A stretch of DNA of 44,888 nt, from assembly GCA_023388495.1 (NCBI GenBank), contig JAEWGC010000007.1, positions 1-44,888 of the forward strand. The letters run 5' to 3'. Shown here in pieces: positions 17,005 through 25,369 of this stretch (positions are counted from its first letter, which is position 1; each line of letters begins with the position of its first letter). The translations under genes and the position numbers were made by a program. The notes beneath the pieces were generated by a model. The model did not search any database. It was not told the origin of the DNA and saw nothing but the letters and a program-made list of their open reading frames with translations. This DNA comes from Bacillota bacterium (lineage in GTDB: Bacteria > Bacillota > Clostridia > Tissierellales > Tissierellaceae).

Positions 17005-18220
17005 GGAATTTGTAGCAACTCTTCAAGATTCCTTTGCTTTTGCTACGGGTTTTGGTGTAGTTTTTGTAGATCTAGATGGTAACCATATCGGAGAAGGAAG
17101 TAATTTTTCCAAATATTGTCGTGCCATCAATAATACTAAAGAAGGTGCATCTTACTGTGCACTAACTAATCGTAAGGCAATAGATTTAGCTATCAAAACA
17201 AAAAAACCAAGCATATATATATGTCATGCTGGTCTTATTAATATAGAGATTCCCTTAACCTATGAAGGAGAATATATAGGAGCAATTACTGCTGGACAAG
17301 TCTTGTGTTCAGATATGGATATATATCCAAAAGATACAGAATTTAAATCATTACCTTGGTTTAATACACAAGAAGCTGCTGAATATCTTAGTAATATAAA
17401 AGTACTAACTAAAGAACAGATTGAAGCTACAGCAATATCCTTGGAAAACATCGGTAACTATATTGTTCAAAATGCTATGTATAATAAACTTCAGGAAAAA
17501 TTAGTAGAGGAAAGACAAAAAACATTAGAATATGAGAAAAAACAAATCGAAATGGAACATCAGTTGAAGCTAGCTGAATTAGATGCACTACAAAAACAAG
17601 TTACTCCACATTTTATTTTTAATGTGATTAGCTCCATATCACGATTAATCTCTATGGAGGATTACTCTTCGGCCTCAAACATGTTGGATTCCTTCTCACA
17701 AATGCTTAGATATAGTTTATCAGATATAAGGTCAAAAATTACCTTGGAACAAGAACTTAATTATATTCACAACTATTTAATCATACAGAAAAATAGATTT
17801 CATGAAAGAATAGAGTATGAGATAATCGCAGATAATGAAATACTCTCCCTAACAATACCCTACTTTTCCTTACAACCATTGATAGAGAATGCAATCGAGC
17901 ATGGCTTGCTACCATTGGAGAATGGCGGTAAACTGAGATTGACTTTTTCCACCTCATGTTCCCATTACAGTATTGAAATAACAGATAATGGAGTCGGCAT
18001 GGCCGAGGGAAAATTAGAAGAAATTAAGAAAATCATGAAATCAGACGTAAATAATAATTTTATGAGTCATATAGGTCTGAAAAATTGTTATAAGAGATTT
18101 AAGCTTATGTATGGCCAAAGTTCAACCTTTAATATCACCAGTGAGCCTAATAAAGGTACAACAATATATATTACAATCGGAAGAAATACTGATATAATAA
18201 ATAGTACTGTTGGTATATAA
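16973..18220 (+). CDS. PocR-domain sensor histidine kinase (LytS/YesM-like core)
   Basis: Cognate kinase of the preceding regulator; 415 residues. Residues ~10-165 form a PocR sensory domain, with conserved C49, C62 and C84 (KYC, SYC, ICHAG) typical of this ligand- or metal-binding fold. A coiled coil spans ~170-205. The His_kinase domain has H213 in TPHFIFN, and the ATPase domain has the N box LQPLIENAIEHG and G box DNGVGM. No membrane segments are seen, so it senses a cytoplasmic signal, unlike most YesM-type kinases. The GGAGG ribosome site lies inside the upstream gene, 12 bases from the start. Confidence 0.92.
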   Translation: MDIKLKEILTEEFVATLQDSFAFATGFGVVFVDLDGNHIGEGSNFSKYCRAINNTKEGASYCALTNRKAIDLAIKTKKPSIYICHAGLINIEIPLTYEGEYIGAITAGQVLCSDMDIYPKDTEFKSLPWFNTQEAAEYLSNIKVLTKEQIEATAISLENIGNYIVQNAMYNKLQEKLVEERQKTLEYEKKQIEMEHQLKLAELDALQKQVTPHFIFNVISSISRLISMEDYSSASNMLDSFSQMLRYSLSDIRSKITLEQELNYIHNYLIIQKNRFHERIEYEIIADNEILSLTIPYFSLQPLIENAIEHGLLPLENGGKLRLTFSTSCSHYSIEITDNGVGMAEGKLEEIKKIMKSDVNNNFMSHIGLKNCYKRFKLMYGQSSTFNITSEPNKGTTIYITIGRNTDIINSTVGI

Positions 18221-18265
18221 GTAGAGTTGAATAATACTTTTAAAGCTGAAGATGTCTCAGAAGTA

Positions 18266-18296
18266 AAAATCCTAGTAGCATAATTACTAGGATTTT
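18266..18296. terminator. Bidirectional intrinsic terminator
   Basis: Stem AAAATCCTAGTA and its complement with a 7-base loop, flanked by A and T runs, lies between the convergent kinase and permease genes. Confidence 0.85.
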
Positions 18297-18307
18297 TCTA
18301 TTTTCTT

Positions 18308-19036
18308 CTAACCTTCAGCCTTATCTCCCACTTTTATGGCATTTACAGGACATTTATTCATAGCTAAGGTAACTTTACCATCCTTATCATGATCTATGTT
18401 ACCATAGATCAATGTAGCCTTTTTATTTATAATCTTAAAATATTCAGGTGCCTCCTTTACACATATACCACAGCCTATACAAGCCCTTTTATTAATAAGG
18501 ATCTCACCTTCTTCTAGTTCTTCATCTTCACTAGGTATATCTTCTTTTTTAACAATTTTACCTACAATATATCCCATGATAATAATAGCTACAGTTGTAA
18601 ATATCCATCTAGTTATCATAAACTTAGGGCTTAAAAACTTGGCCTCATTTGCAAGCATAGGAATTTTAATTACTGCCCATGAGCTTAATATAACTACTAT
18701 ATTTGATAAACTTGCACCTTTCTTTAGAAGGGTTTTACATACTGGAAATGCTGCATAAATGGGGCCAGCAGATATACTGCCTAATGCCAGGGAAATAAAT
18801 GAACCCTTCAACCCTGAGTTCTCACCTAGGGCATTCATGATTAGATTTCTAGGAATCCACGCCTCAATTAGTGCCGTAAGTAAAAATACTACAGGCATAA
18901 TTATAAGCATTTCCTTCAAATAATATCCCGTATTATTAACTGCTTCAATAGCCTTTTCTGTATTTACAATAAATAGTACTAGATACATACCTATAACAAC
19001 TAATAAAAATGAATTTTTCTTTATTTTATCTATCAT
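18308..19036 (-). CDS. Permease half fused to a C-terminal ferredoxin domain (YraQ/ArsP-like)
   Basis: A 242-residue protein. The first ~160 residues have about five membrane segments and the LGSISAGPIYAAFPVCKTLL motif of the YraQ/ArsP permease superfamily (DUF318). After an acidic linker (SEDEELEEGE) comes a single-cluster ferredoxin domain with C186, C189, C192 (CIGCGIC) and C229 (NKCPVNAI), enough to hold one [4Fe-4S] cluster on the cytoplasmic side. The gene overlaps the other permease half by 4 bases (ATGA), so the two probably form one transporter. Substrate unknown. The electron-carrier fusion suggests a redox-linked transporter or one controlled by redox state. Confidence 0.8.
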   Translation of the reverse strand: MIDKIKKNSFLLVVIGMYLVLFIVNTEKAIEAVNNTGYYLKEMLIIMPVVFLLTALIEAWIPRNLIMNALGENSGLKGSFISLALGSISAGPIYAAFPVCKTLLKKGASLSNIVVILSSWAVIKIPMLANEAKFLSPKFMITRWIFTTVAIIIMGYIVGKIVKKEDIPSEDEELEEGEILINKRACIGCGICVKEAPEYFKIINKKATLIYGNIDHDKDGKVTLAMNKCPVNAIKVGDKAEG

Positions 19037-19515
19037 AGTACCACCCCCATTAACATTGAAATTATTATAGCAAATCCAAAACTGAGAAGATTTCTAGTTA
19101 TAGTAAACTTAGTTCCAAATTCTTTCTTCTCTAGATTAAAAGTAACTAATCCTACCATTGTAAGAGTTGTTAGAAATGCTACTGCTGGCATAATACTAGC
19201 TCCCATGTCTACAATAGATCCTACTAATGGAAATGCAACAAAGGCAGGAATCAACGTTATACTTCCTAGTAGAGCAGCTACTACTGTTGATAATAATATA
19301 TTTGATCCACCTAAATACTCTTTAATCAGATTTGGTGGAATAAAGACAAGAATCAATCCTATTAAAAATAAAATACCAAGTATTTGACCTAACATACTTC
19401 CCATCATTTTCTTTGACTTTTTCATAGAATTAATTGTTCTTTCTTTGTCTTTAATCATAGATACAATGAACCAAATTAGAGTTATAACCCATAATCCTCT
19501 TGTAAAAACATCCAT
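19033..19515 (-). CDS. Permease half, YraQ/ArsP-like
   Basis: A 160-residue membrane protein with about four or five segments. The segment GSITLIPAFVAFPLVGSIV mirrors the GPIYAAFPV motif of the partner gene, as expected for the two inverted halves of a YraQ/ArsP-type permease, here encoded separately. The start is taken at 19515 because AAAGGAG lies 7 bases ahead; an upstream in-frame ATG overlaps that site. It is first in a two-gene operon divergent from a Crp/Fnr regulator with a shared operator region. Confidence 0.78.
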   Translation of the reverse strand: MDVFTRGLWVITLIWFIVSMIKDKERTINSMKKSKKMMGSMLGQILGILFLIGLILVFIPPNLIKEYLGGSNILLSTVVAALLGSITLIPAFVAFPLVGSIVDMGASIMPAVAFLTTLTMVGLVTFNLEKKEFGTKFTITRNLLSFGFAIIISMLMGVVL

Positions 19516-19570
19516 ATAATCTCTCCTTTTCATAATTTACTTCTATATCTTAATCCATTTTGATATAATA

Positions 19571-19592
19571 AAAAGTAACTATGGTTACTTTT
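19571..19592. promoter_or_regulatory. Crp/Fnr-type operator (GTAAC-N4-GTTAC)
   Basis: A perfect 9-bp inverted repeat, AAAAGTAAC and GTTACTTTT around TATG, lies directly after a TATAAT box at 19564-19569. It therefore overlaps the likely transcription start of the regulator, as expected for autorepression, and lies 56 bp from the divergent permease start. From memory, a GTAAC-N4-GTTAC motif has been described for HcpR-type regulators of Clostridia; this should be verified. Confidence 0.7.
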
Positions 19593-19603
19593 TGGAGGTT
19601 TTT

Positions 19604-20260
19604 ATGGAAATATTTAATTATCTCGACATTATCTTATATGTTCCTCTTTTTAGAAATTTTAATATAAATGAATTATCCTCTATTTTAAGAGATAACTATT
19701 TAGTTAGAGGTTATGAAAAGAATGAGATTATATATCTACAAAATGAAAAGACAGTTACAATGGACATAATATTAGAAGGCGAGATCATTGTACATAGGAT
19801 AGATGAGAATGGTAATGTCTTATCCATTGTTTCTCTTTCGAAGGGCGATATCCTTGGTGGTAATTTGATTTTCTCTAATCAAAATGAATATCCTATGACA
19901 ATAATTGCAAAAACTAATACTAGATTATTATGTTTAGAGAAAGATTTAATCCTAGAACTTTGTCAAAGCAATAAAACTTTCCTAGTAAATTTTTTAGAAA
20001 TTCTTTCAGATAAGGCCCTAGTATTAACTACAAAAATTCACTCCTTGGCAATAAAAACCATTAGAGAAAAAATAATGGACTTTTTAATCTTTGAATCTAC
20101 TAGGCAAAGTAGCAATACAATAATACTCTCTATTTCAAAGAAAGAATTAGCTGAGAAATTTGGCGTTGAAAGACCTTCTTTGCAAAGGGAATTAAAAAAA
20201 ATGAAGGATGATGGACTAATTGACTATGATTCTAGAAGTATAGTACTAAATAAAAGGTAG
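19604..20260 (+). CDS. Crp/Fnr family transcriptional regulator
   Basis: A 218-residue regulator. The N-terminal cyclic-nucleotide-binding beta-barrel (EGEIIVHRIDENGNVLSIV, GDILGGNLIF) is followed by a long dimer helix and a C-terminal winged helix (SKKELAEKFGVERPSLQRELKKM). No N-terminal Cys cluster is present, so it is not a classical Fnr oxygen sensor; heme, nitric oxide or a small ligand are options. GGAGG lies ahead of the ATG at 19604; the TTG-initiated longer frame overlaps it. Its promoter holds a perfect palindrome, so it probably regulates itself and the divergent ferredoxin-permease operon. Confidence 0.87.
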   Translation: MEIFNYLDIILYVPLFRNFNINELSSILRDNYLVRGYEKNEIIYLQNEKTVTMDIILEGEIIVHRIDENGNVLSIVSLSKGDILGGNLIFSNQNEYPMTIIAKTNTRLLCLEKDLILELCQSNKTFLVNFLEILSDKALVLTTKIHSLAIKTIREKIMDFLIFESTRQSSNTIILSISKKELAEKFGVERPSLQRELKKMKDDGLIDYDSRSIVLNKR

Positions 20261-20425
20261 TATTATAGAAATTAGGACATTTGAGGATTTTCCAGAATAA
20301 ACGCTTCCTAGTGTGTCATATAATTGTAATAATGCTGTAACCTATCTGTAATCCCATTGATGTCAATTTATGATATCCTAGTTACAATAGAATAAAGAAA
20401 TGAAATTAAGATGGGAGTGATAGTT

Positions 20426-21085
20426 ATGGAAAAAATGACTATGAAGGAAGCAGGTAGATATGCTAATTTTCTTGATAGAACCATCGACGAATTAATATAC
20501 TTGGCAAATTATGGTATGGACTCTAAGATATATTCTATAACAGAAAATCATAGAAAATCAGCCTCCTATAAGGATGCTATTGATGAAATTATAGAGGTAG
20601 AGTTTGAAGATGACGTAGAAATAGATGTGCCAAATCTAACTCTACTCTTAGAAGATCTTTTTCTTGAAAAATCAATGCTGGCAGAAAGTATAGCAGAAGC
20701 CAAGAAGAGTCTAATTATAAAAATTGATGAAAATAGAAATATGAATTTAGACGCTGCTCTAGAATATGCAAAGCTACTCAGAAGGTTTTCTGAATCATAT
20801 TTAAGACCTCTTGCAAATAGAAAAGATAAGAAATCAAAGGAAAAGAGAACAGGTTATGCATTTAATGTGGAGGGTAACCAAGCGCCATATATCTATGAGG
20901 CTGAGGTAATTACTAAGGTAATATATGAAACAAGACCTTTATCTGAAAAGATTAAGGCAAATAGCTATCTGGCAGATAGAATATCTGAAAAAATTGATAT
21001 GGCAATGAATCTTGAATCCGTTGAATTTATTCCAAAATTTAATTATCTTGATAGATGTGAAGATATAATAAATCAATATAAATAA
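20426..21085 (+). CDS. Hypothetical protein, not recognised
   Basis: A 219-residue soluble protein that I cannot assign. It is predicted mostly helical and strongly charged, with an acidic patch (DEIIEVEFEDDVEIDVPN) near residue 70 and a Lys-rich loop (RKDKKSKEKR) near 140. There is no signal peptide, membrane segment or recognisable catalytic motif. The start at 20426 has GGGAG 10 bases upstream. Base use resembles the neighbours. It stands alone between a Crp regulator and an inverted-repeat element. Confidence 0.75.
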   Translation: MEKMTMKEAGRYANFLDRTIDELIYLANYGMDSKIYSITENHRKSASYKDAIDEIIEVEFEDDVEIDVPNLTLLLEDLFLEKSMLAESIAEAKKSLIIKIDENRNMNLDAALEYAKLLRRFSESYLRPLANRKDKKSKEKRTGYAFNVEGNQAPYIYEAEVITKVIYETRPLSEKIKANSYLADRISEKIDMAMNLESVEFIPKFNYLDRCEDIINQYK

Positions 21086-21097
21086 TCTGGAAAACTT

Positions 21098-21438
21098 GGT
21101 GTGATAATAGAGAGCTTCATTGATATTGAAAAATGATTGATCTATAGCATAGATTGAAGAGATACAATATATTTAACTTGTTAAATATATTATAATCTTG
21201 ATATCTAATATTATTTGAGAGGGTTTTTCCTCATATAAAAGACTACAATATGCAATCACTACTCATAAATCGGCAATTCACCAATTCCCTAATTCATGAG
21301 TTCATTTTTCAAGAAACAGCAAACAATTCAGTATCCAATAAAGCGTATTTAAAATTCAAATATAAGTTCTGGTTTTTATTTAGAATTGCTTGGATGAATT
21401 GTTTAGTAAATTGATATGGAGCTTTCTATTATCACACC
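21098..21438. repeat. MITE-like element with 23-bp inverted termini
   Basis: The termini GGTGTGATAATAGAGAGCTT (from 21098) and the complement ending at 21438 match at 21 of 23 positions. They enclose about 300 bp of non-coding AT-rich DNA containing a perfect internal hairpin, AATATATTTAAC/GTTAAATATATT, at 21166-21191. The 474-bp gap between genes has no ORF of note. A 12-base piece of the terminus (ATTATCACACCT) recurs at 26408-26419 near the defence genes. No target duplication is visible, so a structured RNA rather than a transposon remains possible. Confidence 0.5.
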
Positions 21439-21559
21439 TCGTGACTTTTTTTGAAGCAAAAATAACCATCCCCTCTCCTTTTTATCAGTTTGATGATATT
21501 ATTATATAAAAATGGGTAATATTCTTAATACAAACTTTATTTAAAAAGGAGAATCACAT

Positions 21560-22057
21560 ATGAGTAAATATCTTATACTCTACAGACATGGAATGGCAGA
21601 GGATAAATCTAGGGCTACAAATGATGATTTAAGATCTCTTTCAATTAGAGGAAAAACACTATTAAAGAAAAGTGTATCCGGCTTTAAAACAATGCTAGGT
21701 AACCATGATAATATACAAATTTACTCTAGCCCAAAACTAAGAGCAAGACAAACAGCTGAGATGCTATCAATGGAACTAGATCTTGAAAATCCAATATTTC
21801 TAGATTTTCTAGGAACTGGTGGTAATGTTCGTCTACTTAGACAACTTGTTACAGATCTTGAACCTGGTACTGTTGCTATTATGGTCGGTCAGCAACCTTT
21901 CCTTTCAATATGGAGCCAAGAGCTTTCAGGAGTCTTCCTACCTTTTAAGAAAGGAACTGCAGCCTGCTTTAAATTCCCTAATGAGGGCGGAGAAGCTAAA
22001 GCTGAACTAAGATGGTATCTACAAACTCGTGACTTTATAAAGATTGATGGAAAATAA
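21560..22057 (+). CDS. SixA-like phosphohistidine phosphatase
   Basis: A 165-residue histidine phosphatase. The N-terminal LYRHGMAED gives the catalytic RHG (H10), SSPKLRARQTAEML is the second Arg motif, and a truncated fold without the long insert is typical of SixA. SixA removes phosphate from His residues of phosphotransfer proteins; the partner here is unknown. The usual second catalytic His region reads VGQQPFLS where SixA has VGHxP, so the second His is replaced by Gln. AAAGGAG precedes the start. Confidence 0.85.
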   Translation: MSKYLILYRHGMAEDKSRATNDDLRSLSIRGKTLLKKSVSGFKTMLGNHDNIQIYSSPKLRARQTAEMLSMELDLENPIFLDFLGTGGNVRLLRQLVTDLEPGTVAIMVGQQPFLSIWSQELSGVFLPFKKGTAACFKFPNEGGEAKAELRWYLQTRDFIKIDGK

Positions 22058-22070
22058 GGATTAAATGCTA

Positions 22071-22102
22071 AATCCCAATGAATAGATCTATTCATTGGGA
22101 TT
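22071..22102. terminator. Perfect 32-bp palindrome, probable terminator
   Basis: AATCCCAATGAATAGA followed directly by its exact complement lies 14 bp after the SixA stop codon. The RNA would form a long hairpin. The following T content is modest (TTATGTGTTTTG), so termination may be imperfect. Confidence 0.6.
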
Positions 22103-22653
22103 ATGTGTTTTGATAGGTTCAGTACTAAATATTCGATTTATCCTGGATTTTCTTTTAGTTAGTTTATGGACACTTACTTTCATTGTTATTAGTATATATA
22201 AAACCTTATTTTGTGTCCACAACTATTATACTAACATCAATATCTATGAATGAAATTGATGATTAGAAAAATTTGCGCTCTAATCTAGCTCTATTAAAGA
22301 AATATCTATGATAGTGTTAACTTAGATGATTTACATTTACATTGCTGTAGAATTTTCCTTATTATGTTTTCAATTCCTTATAGGTAAGCTAGGTACCCGT
22401 GCACATGGCACTATTGCTACATCATTATTTTACCATACTTCCTTGTTTTTTTCATAGAGTTTTACTAAAGCATACTAATTAAGCCATCCTATCTTTCGTC
22501 CAACTCCAATGCTTTTTACATCATTGAAGGTCGACGAATTTTTTATAACATCCAAAACCTTGGCTAGATTCCCTAAAGGTTAAAATAGATACCATACATT
22601 ATATGGTACATGCAGATAAACAAATTCTTGTTAAAGCATCCTATAATATTACT
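22103..22653. other. 551-bp gap without an intact gene
   Basis: No supported coding frame. TGGACAC near 22167 and GTGTCCA near 22215 form an inverted pair, and a minus-strand fragment there reads SFIDIDVSIIVVDTK, faintly like the start of an IS110 transposase; this is too short to call. A small inverted repeat TACCATA/TATGGTA lies near 22590, downstream of the helicase fusion. It is probably a decayed intergenic stretch at the edge of an island. Confidence 0.4.
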
Positions 22654-25086
22654 CTATCCCTTCATAAATCCAATGACCTTTCCATTTATAATCACATCAT
22701 CCCTTTTCATCTGAATAGGCTCATAATTAGGATTTTCGGATAACAGTAGCACTGAATCTCCCATAAACATAAGTTTCTTCATAGTTGCTTCTTGATTGAT
22801 TATTGCTATTACAATATCACCATTATTTGCAGTATTTTGTTTGTGAACAATTACATAATCGCCTTTGTCAATCCCGATTCCATTCATACTATCCCCTGTT
22901 ACTTTCAATGCAAAGGAATCTTTTTTAGAATATATCCATTCCTCTGGTATCTGCAAAAACTTATCATACTGACGGTTTACTGTAATAGGTATCCCAGCGG
23001 CTACTTCTCCTACCATAGGTACTTGGATCATTGACTGATAATCAATTAATAATCCTGTTTCACTATCACTTATCTCAATATTATCATCTCTACCTTTATC
23101 AGATGCATATATAAATCTTCGATTATTCTTGAAGTTTGTATAAATCTTTTTATCCTTTCTTTCAGGAAGAAATTGTGGTCTACATTTTGGAATATCATTA
23201 AGTAGTTCTCCATCTCGTCCAAATACAGCAATATCTATTCCATCTGTAGCAACACCATATCTTACATCAGAATTCGCATCCATATAGGATTTAAGCTGTG
23301 ATATAGCATTATCTATTCCTGAACCAAACTGTTTTATTTCTGAAAAAACATAAGGTATTTCATTATCGTTATAAGAAATATTTACTGCTATATCAACATA
23401 ACCTTTCCTAGAGAACTGTTGGACAGGGTATTCTAATTGCATCAGCTCAAAGGGATATCCATAGGTTTCATTAAGCTCTTTAATAAACCACTGTCTTACT
23501 ACTTCTTCCTTTGAGTTAATATCTATTATTTGTTCTTGTAATTGATATTTTAAAATTCCAATAGACTTAAATGGTTTAATACTGCAATCTCTTTTTAATC
23601 TAAGACAATTATTATCAATTTCCTTAATAAATTTAGATGGCTTGTTTACAGAAGACATATATAATAGCTCATTGGCCCTAGTCATTCCCACATATAAAAG
23701 TTTTCTTTCATCGGATTCGTAGTTGTTTTCATCGTCCATCTCATAAATACTATTGTTTGGAATTACTCCTTCATTTAAATCAATTAAAAATATTACTTTA
23801 AACTCTAATCCTTTTATAGAATGCATTGTAGTTAGTTTCACCTTATCAGAATCAAAGTCAGGTTCACTTTGATTTAAAATCATACAGGGCACTTTAGATG
23901 ATTCAAGATATTGGAAAACATTATCTATTAATCTCTTTTCCTTTGCTACTATACAAATATCTGATAACTGATAATCATTTTTAAGAATATTGATTTCATT
24001 AACAATAAATTCTAATTGTTTTTCCTTGGTCCTAAAATATTTATATATTGGTGGATGTCCTTGCCTATCTATTAAAGAAGGCTTTACAAAGTCAAGGTTA
24101 TTCTTAATATTTTCATCGTGCTCTATTAGACCAAAAGCTGCCATGGATATCTCAGTGGTTGTACGATAGTTTTTTGATAAAGTCCTGCTTTTACCACTCA
24201 TATCATAACCTATTGAAGCATATGACCTACCCTTTCCTAGCCAAGATAGAGAATAAATACTCTGAGTATTGTCTGCAACAAACATAATAGATGAATACTT
24301 TTTCTCTTGATAAATACACTTTATAAAATCTAATTGAACTTTAGTTAAGTCTTGGCTCTCATCAATTAATATATGAGTGTATCTTTCCTGTGTATTTCGT
24401 TGAACCTCCTCTAAAGCAATAATATTCATTTTCTTGAAATCTATATAGCCATTCTTTTCAAGCAATAAATCATATCTTACCATTAGTTCAAATATTGCAG
24501 CTCTTACATTAGAATTCTTATTTAACTTTTGAGGGGTACCACTACCTCCGCTTGCTCTACCAATTCTATCAATACTCTGGTATGTCTCTACATCAATAAT
24601 ATTACAAGCCTTAATCCACGAAACTTCATCAAGTAAGAAATAGCAATTTTTAGGTGAAAGCACTTTCATAGAAGGATACTTTTCACTTATTTGATTAATT
24701 GCCTGTATCATAGTCTGAAATTCAATTGTTTTATCGGCTATTTTTAAATCAATATGGTTATTTTTCTGATATTGTAGGAAATATTTATACATTAGACTGT
24801 CTATAGTTGTAATTTCTGCACCTTTGTTTTGATTTCCCCAAAAATTAGTTTGCGAATCATCTTCATTTTCTACTTTATTATATAGATATTTAATATAATT
24901 TAATAAAGTTTTATTGAAGGTAACTAGCAATACCTTATCGTCTTCTTCAGGGCAGTAATGATTTAATAAAAATGGAAGTCGTCTAATGGAGACTGTAGTT
25001 TTACCTGAGCCAGCTACACCTTTAACAAGCATATGTCCATTAGGCTCCAGTTCCACTATTCTCCTTTGCTCCAGGTTTAATTTCAT
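22654..25086 (-). CDS. UvrD-type helicase / PD-(D/E)XK-like nuclease / LexA S24 peptidase fusion
   Basis: An 810-residue three-module protein. Residues 1-480 are a superfamily 1 helicase: Walker A GVAGSGKT (23-30), Walker B ILIDESQD (239-246), motif III VADNTQSIY, motif V TTMHSIKGLEF, motif VI LLYVGMTRA. Residues ~520-625 resemble the N-terminal nuclease of type I restriction HsdR: KGYVDIAV (D565) and FSEIK (E583, K585). Residues ~685-810 are a LexA-type S24 peptidase with the self-cleavage bond A697-G698 (GEVAAGIP), Ser733 (GDSMNG) and Lys770 (ATMKKL) all intact, but no LexA DNA-binding domain. RecA-triggered self-cleavage in the manner of LexA/UmuD would separate the helicase-nuclease from the tail; that is inference. 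A GGAGAGG ribosome site precedes the ATG. Confidence 0.88.
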   Translation of the reverse strand: MKLNLEQRRIVELEPNGHMLVKGVAGSGKTTVSIRRLPFLLNHYCPEEDDKVLLVTFNKTLLNYIKYLYNKVENEDDSQTNFWGNQNKGAEITTIDSLMYKYFLQYQKNNHIDLKIADKTIEFQTMIQAINQISEKYPSMKVLSPKNCYFLLDEVSWIKACNIIDVETYQSIDRIGRASGGSGTPQKLNKNSNVRAAIFELMVRYDLLLEKNGYIDFKKMNIIALEEVQRNTQERYTHILIDESQDLTKVQLDFIKCIYQEKKYSSIMFVADNTQSIYSLSWLGKGRSYASIGYDMSGKSRTLSKNYRTTTEISMAAFGLIEHDENIKNNLDFVKPSLIDRQGHPPIYKYFRTKEKQLEFIVNEINILKNDYQLSDICIVAKEKRLIDNVFQYLESSKVPCMILNQSEPDFDSDKVKLTTMHSIKGLEFKVIFLIDLNEGVIPNNSIYEMDDENNYESDERKLLYVGMTRANELLYMSSVNKPSKFIKEIDNNCLRLKRDCSIKPFKSIGILKYQLQEQIIDINSKEEVVRQWFIKELNETYGYPFELMQLEYPVQQFSRKGYVDIAVNISYNDNEIPYVFSEIKQFGSGIDNAISQLKSYMDANSDVRYGVATDGIDIAVFGRDGELLNDIPKCRPQFLPERKDKKIYTNFKNNRRFIYASDKGRDDNIEISDSETGLLIDYQSMIQVPMVGEVAAGIPITVNRQYDKFLQIPEEWIYSKKDSFALKVTGDSMNGIGIDKGDYVIVHKQNTANNGDIVIAIINQEATMKKLMFMGDSVLLLSENPNYEPIQMKRDDVIINGKVIGFMKG

Positions 25087-25253
25087 ACTAATTACCTCTC
25101 CTTCCTTAGCATTTCCAACAATTGTAAGTTATTAACTTATACTATTCGACACAACTCCGTAAAATCCTTCTTTTTTATCTATTTTATCTTCAAAACTATT
25201 AATTAATGAATCCCATAAGTGCTAATACATATTTTTATATATAATTACAAAAA

Positions 25254-25282
25254 CATCTTATAAGTTAATTGCTTATAAGATG
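25254..25282 (-). terminator. Intrinsic terminator of the hepT/mntA operon
   Basis: An 11-bp perfect stem CATCTTATAAG/CTTATAAGATG with a TTAATTG loop, followed on the minus strand by TTTTTG. Stem and loop recur almost unchanged at 35452-35486. Confidence 0.8.
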
Positions 25283-25369
25283 CTTCCTTCTCTTTTCATA
25301 GCCTTTTCCTAGGTAAATTTATATCCTTATCACTTATAAAACTTATTTATCTACCTTATATATTATATC

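Noticed and set aside
22160..22260. IS110-like transposase remnant
   Set aside because: Only about 15 residues look similar and the rest of the gap has no supporting frame; too weak to annotate as an insertion sequence.
25087..25369. Search for a LexA/SOS box in front of the helicase fusion
   Set aside because: No GAAC-N4-GTTC or close variant was found, so transcriptional SOS control is not claimed.
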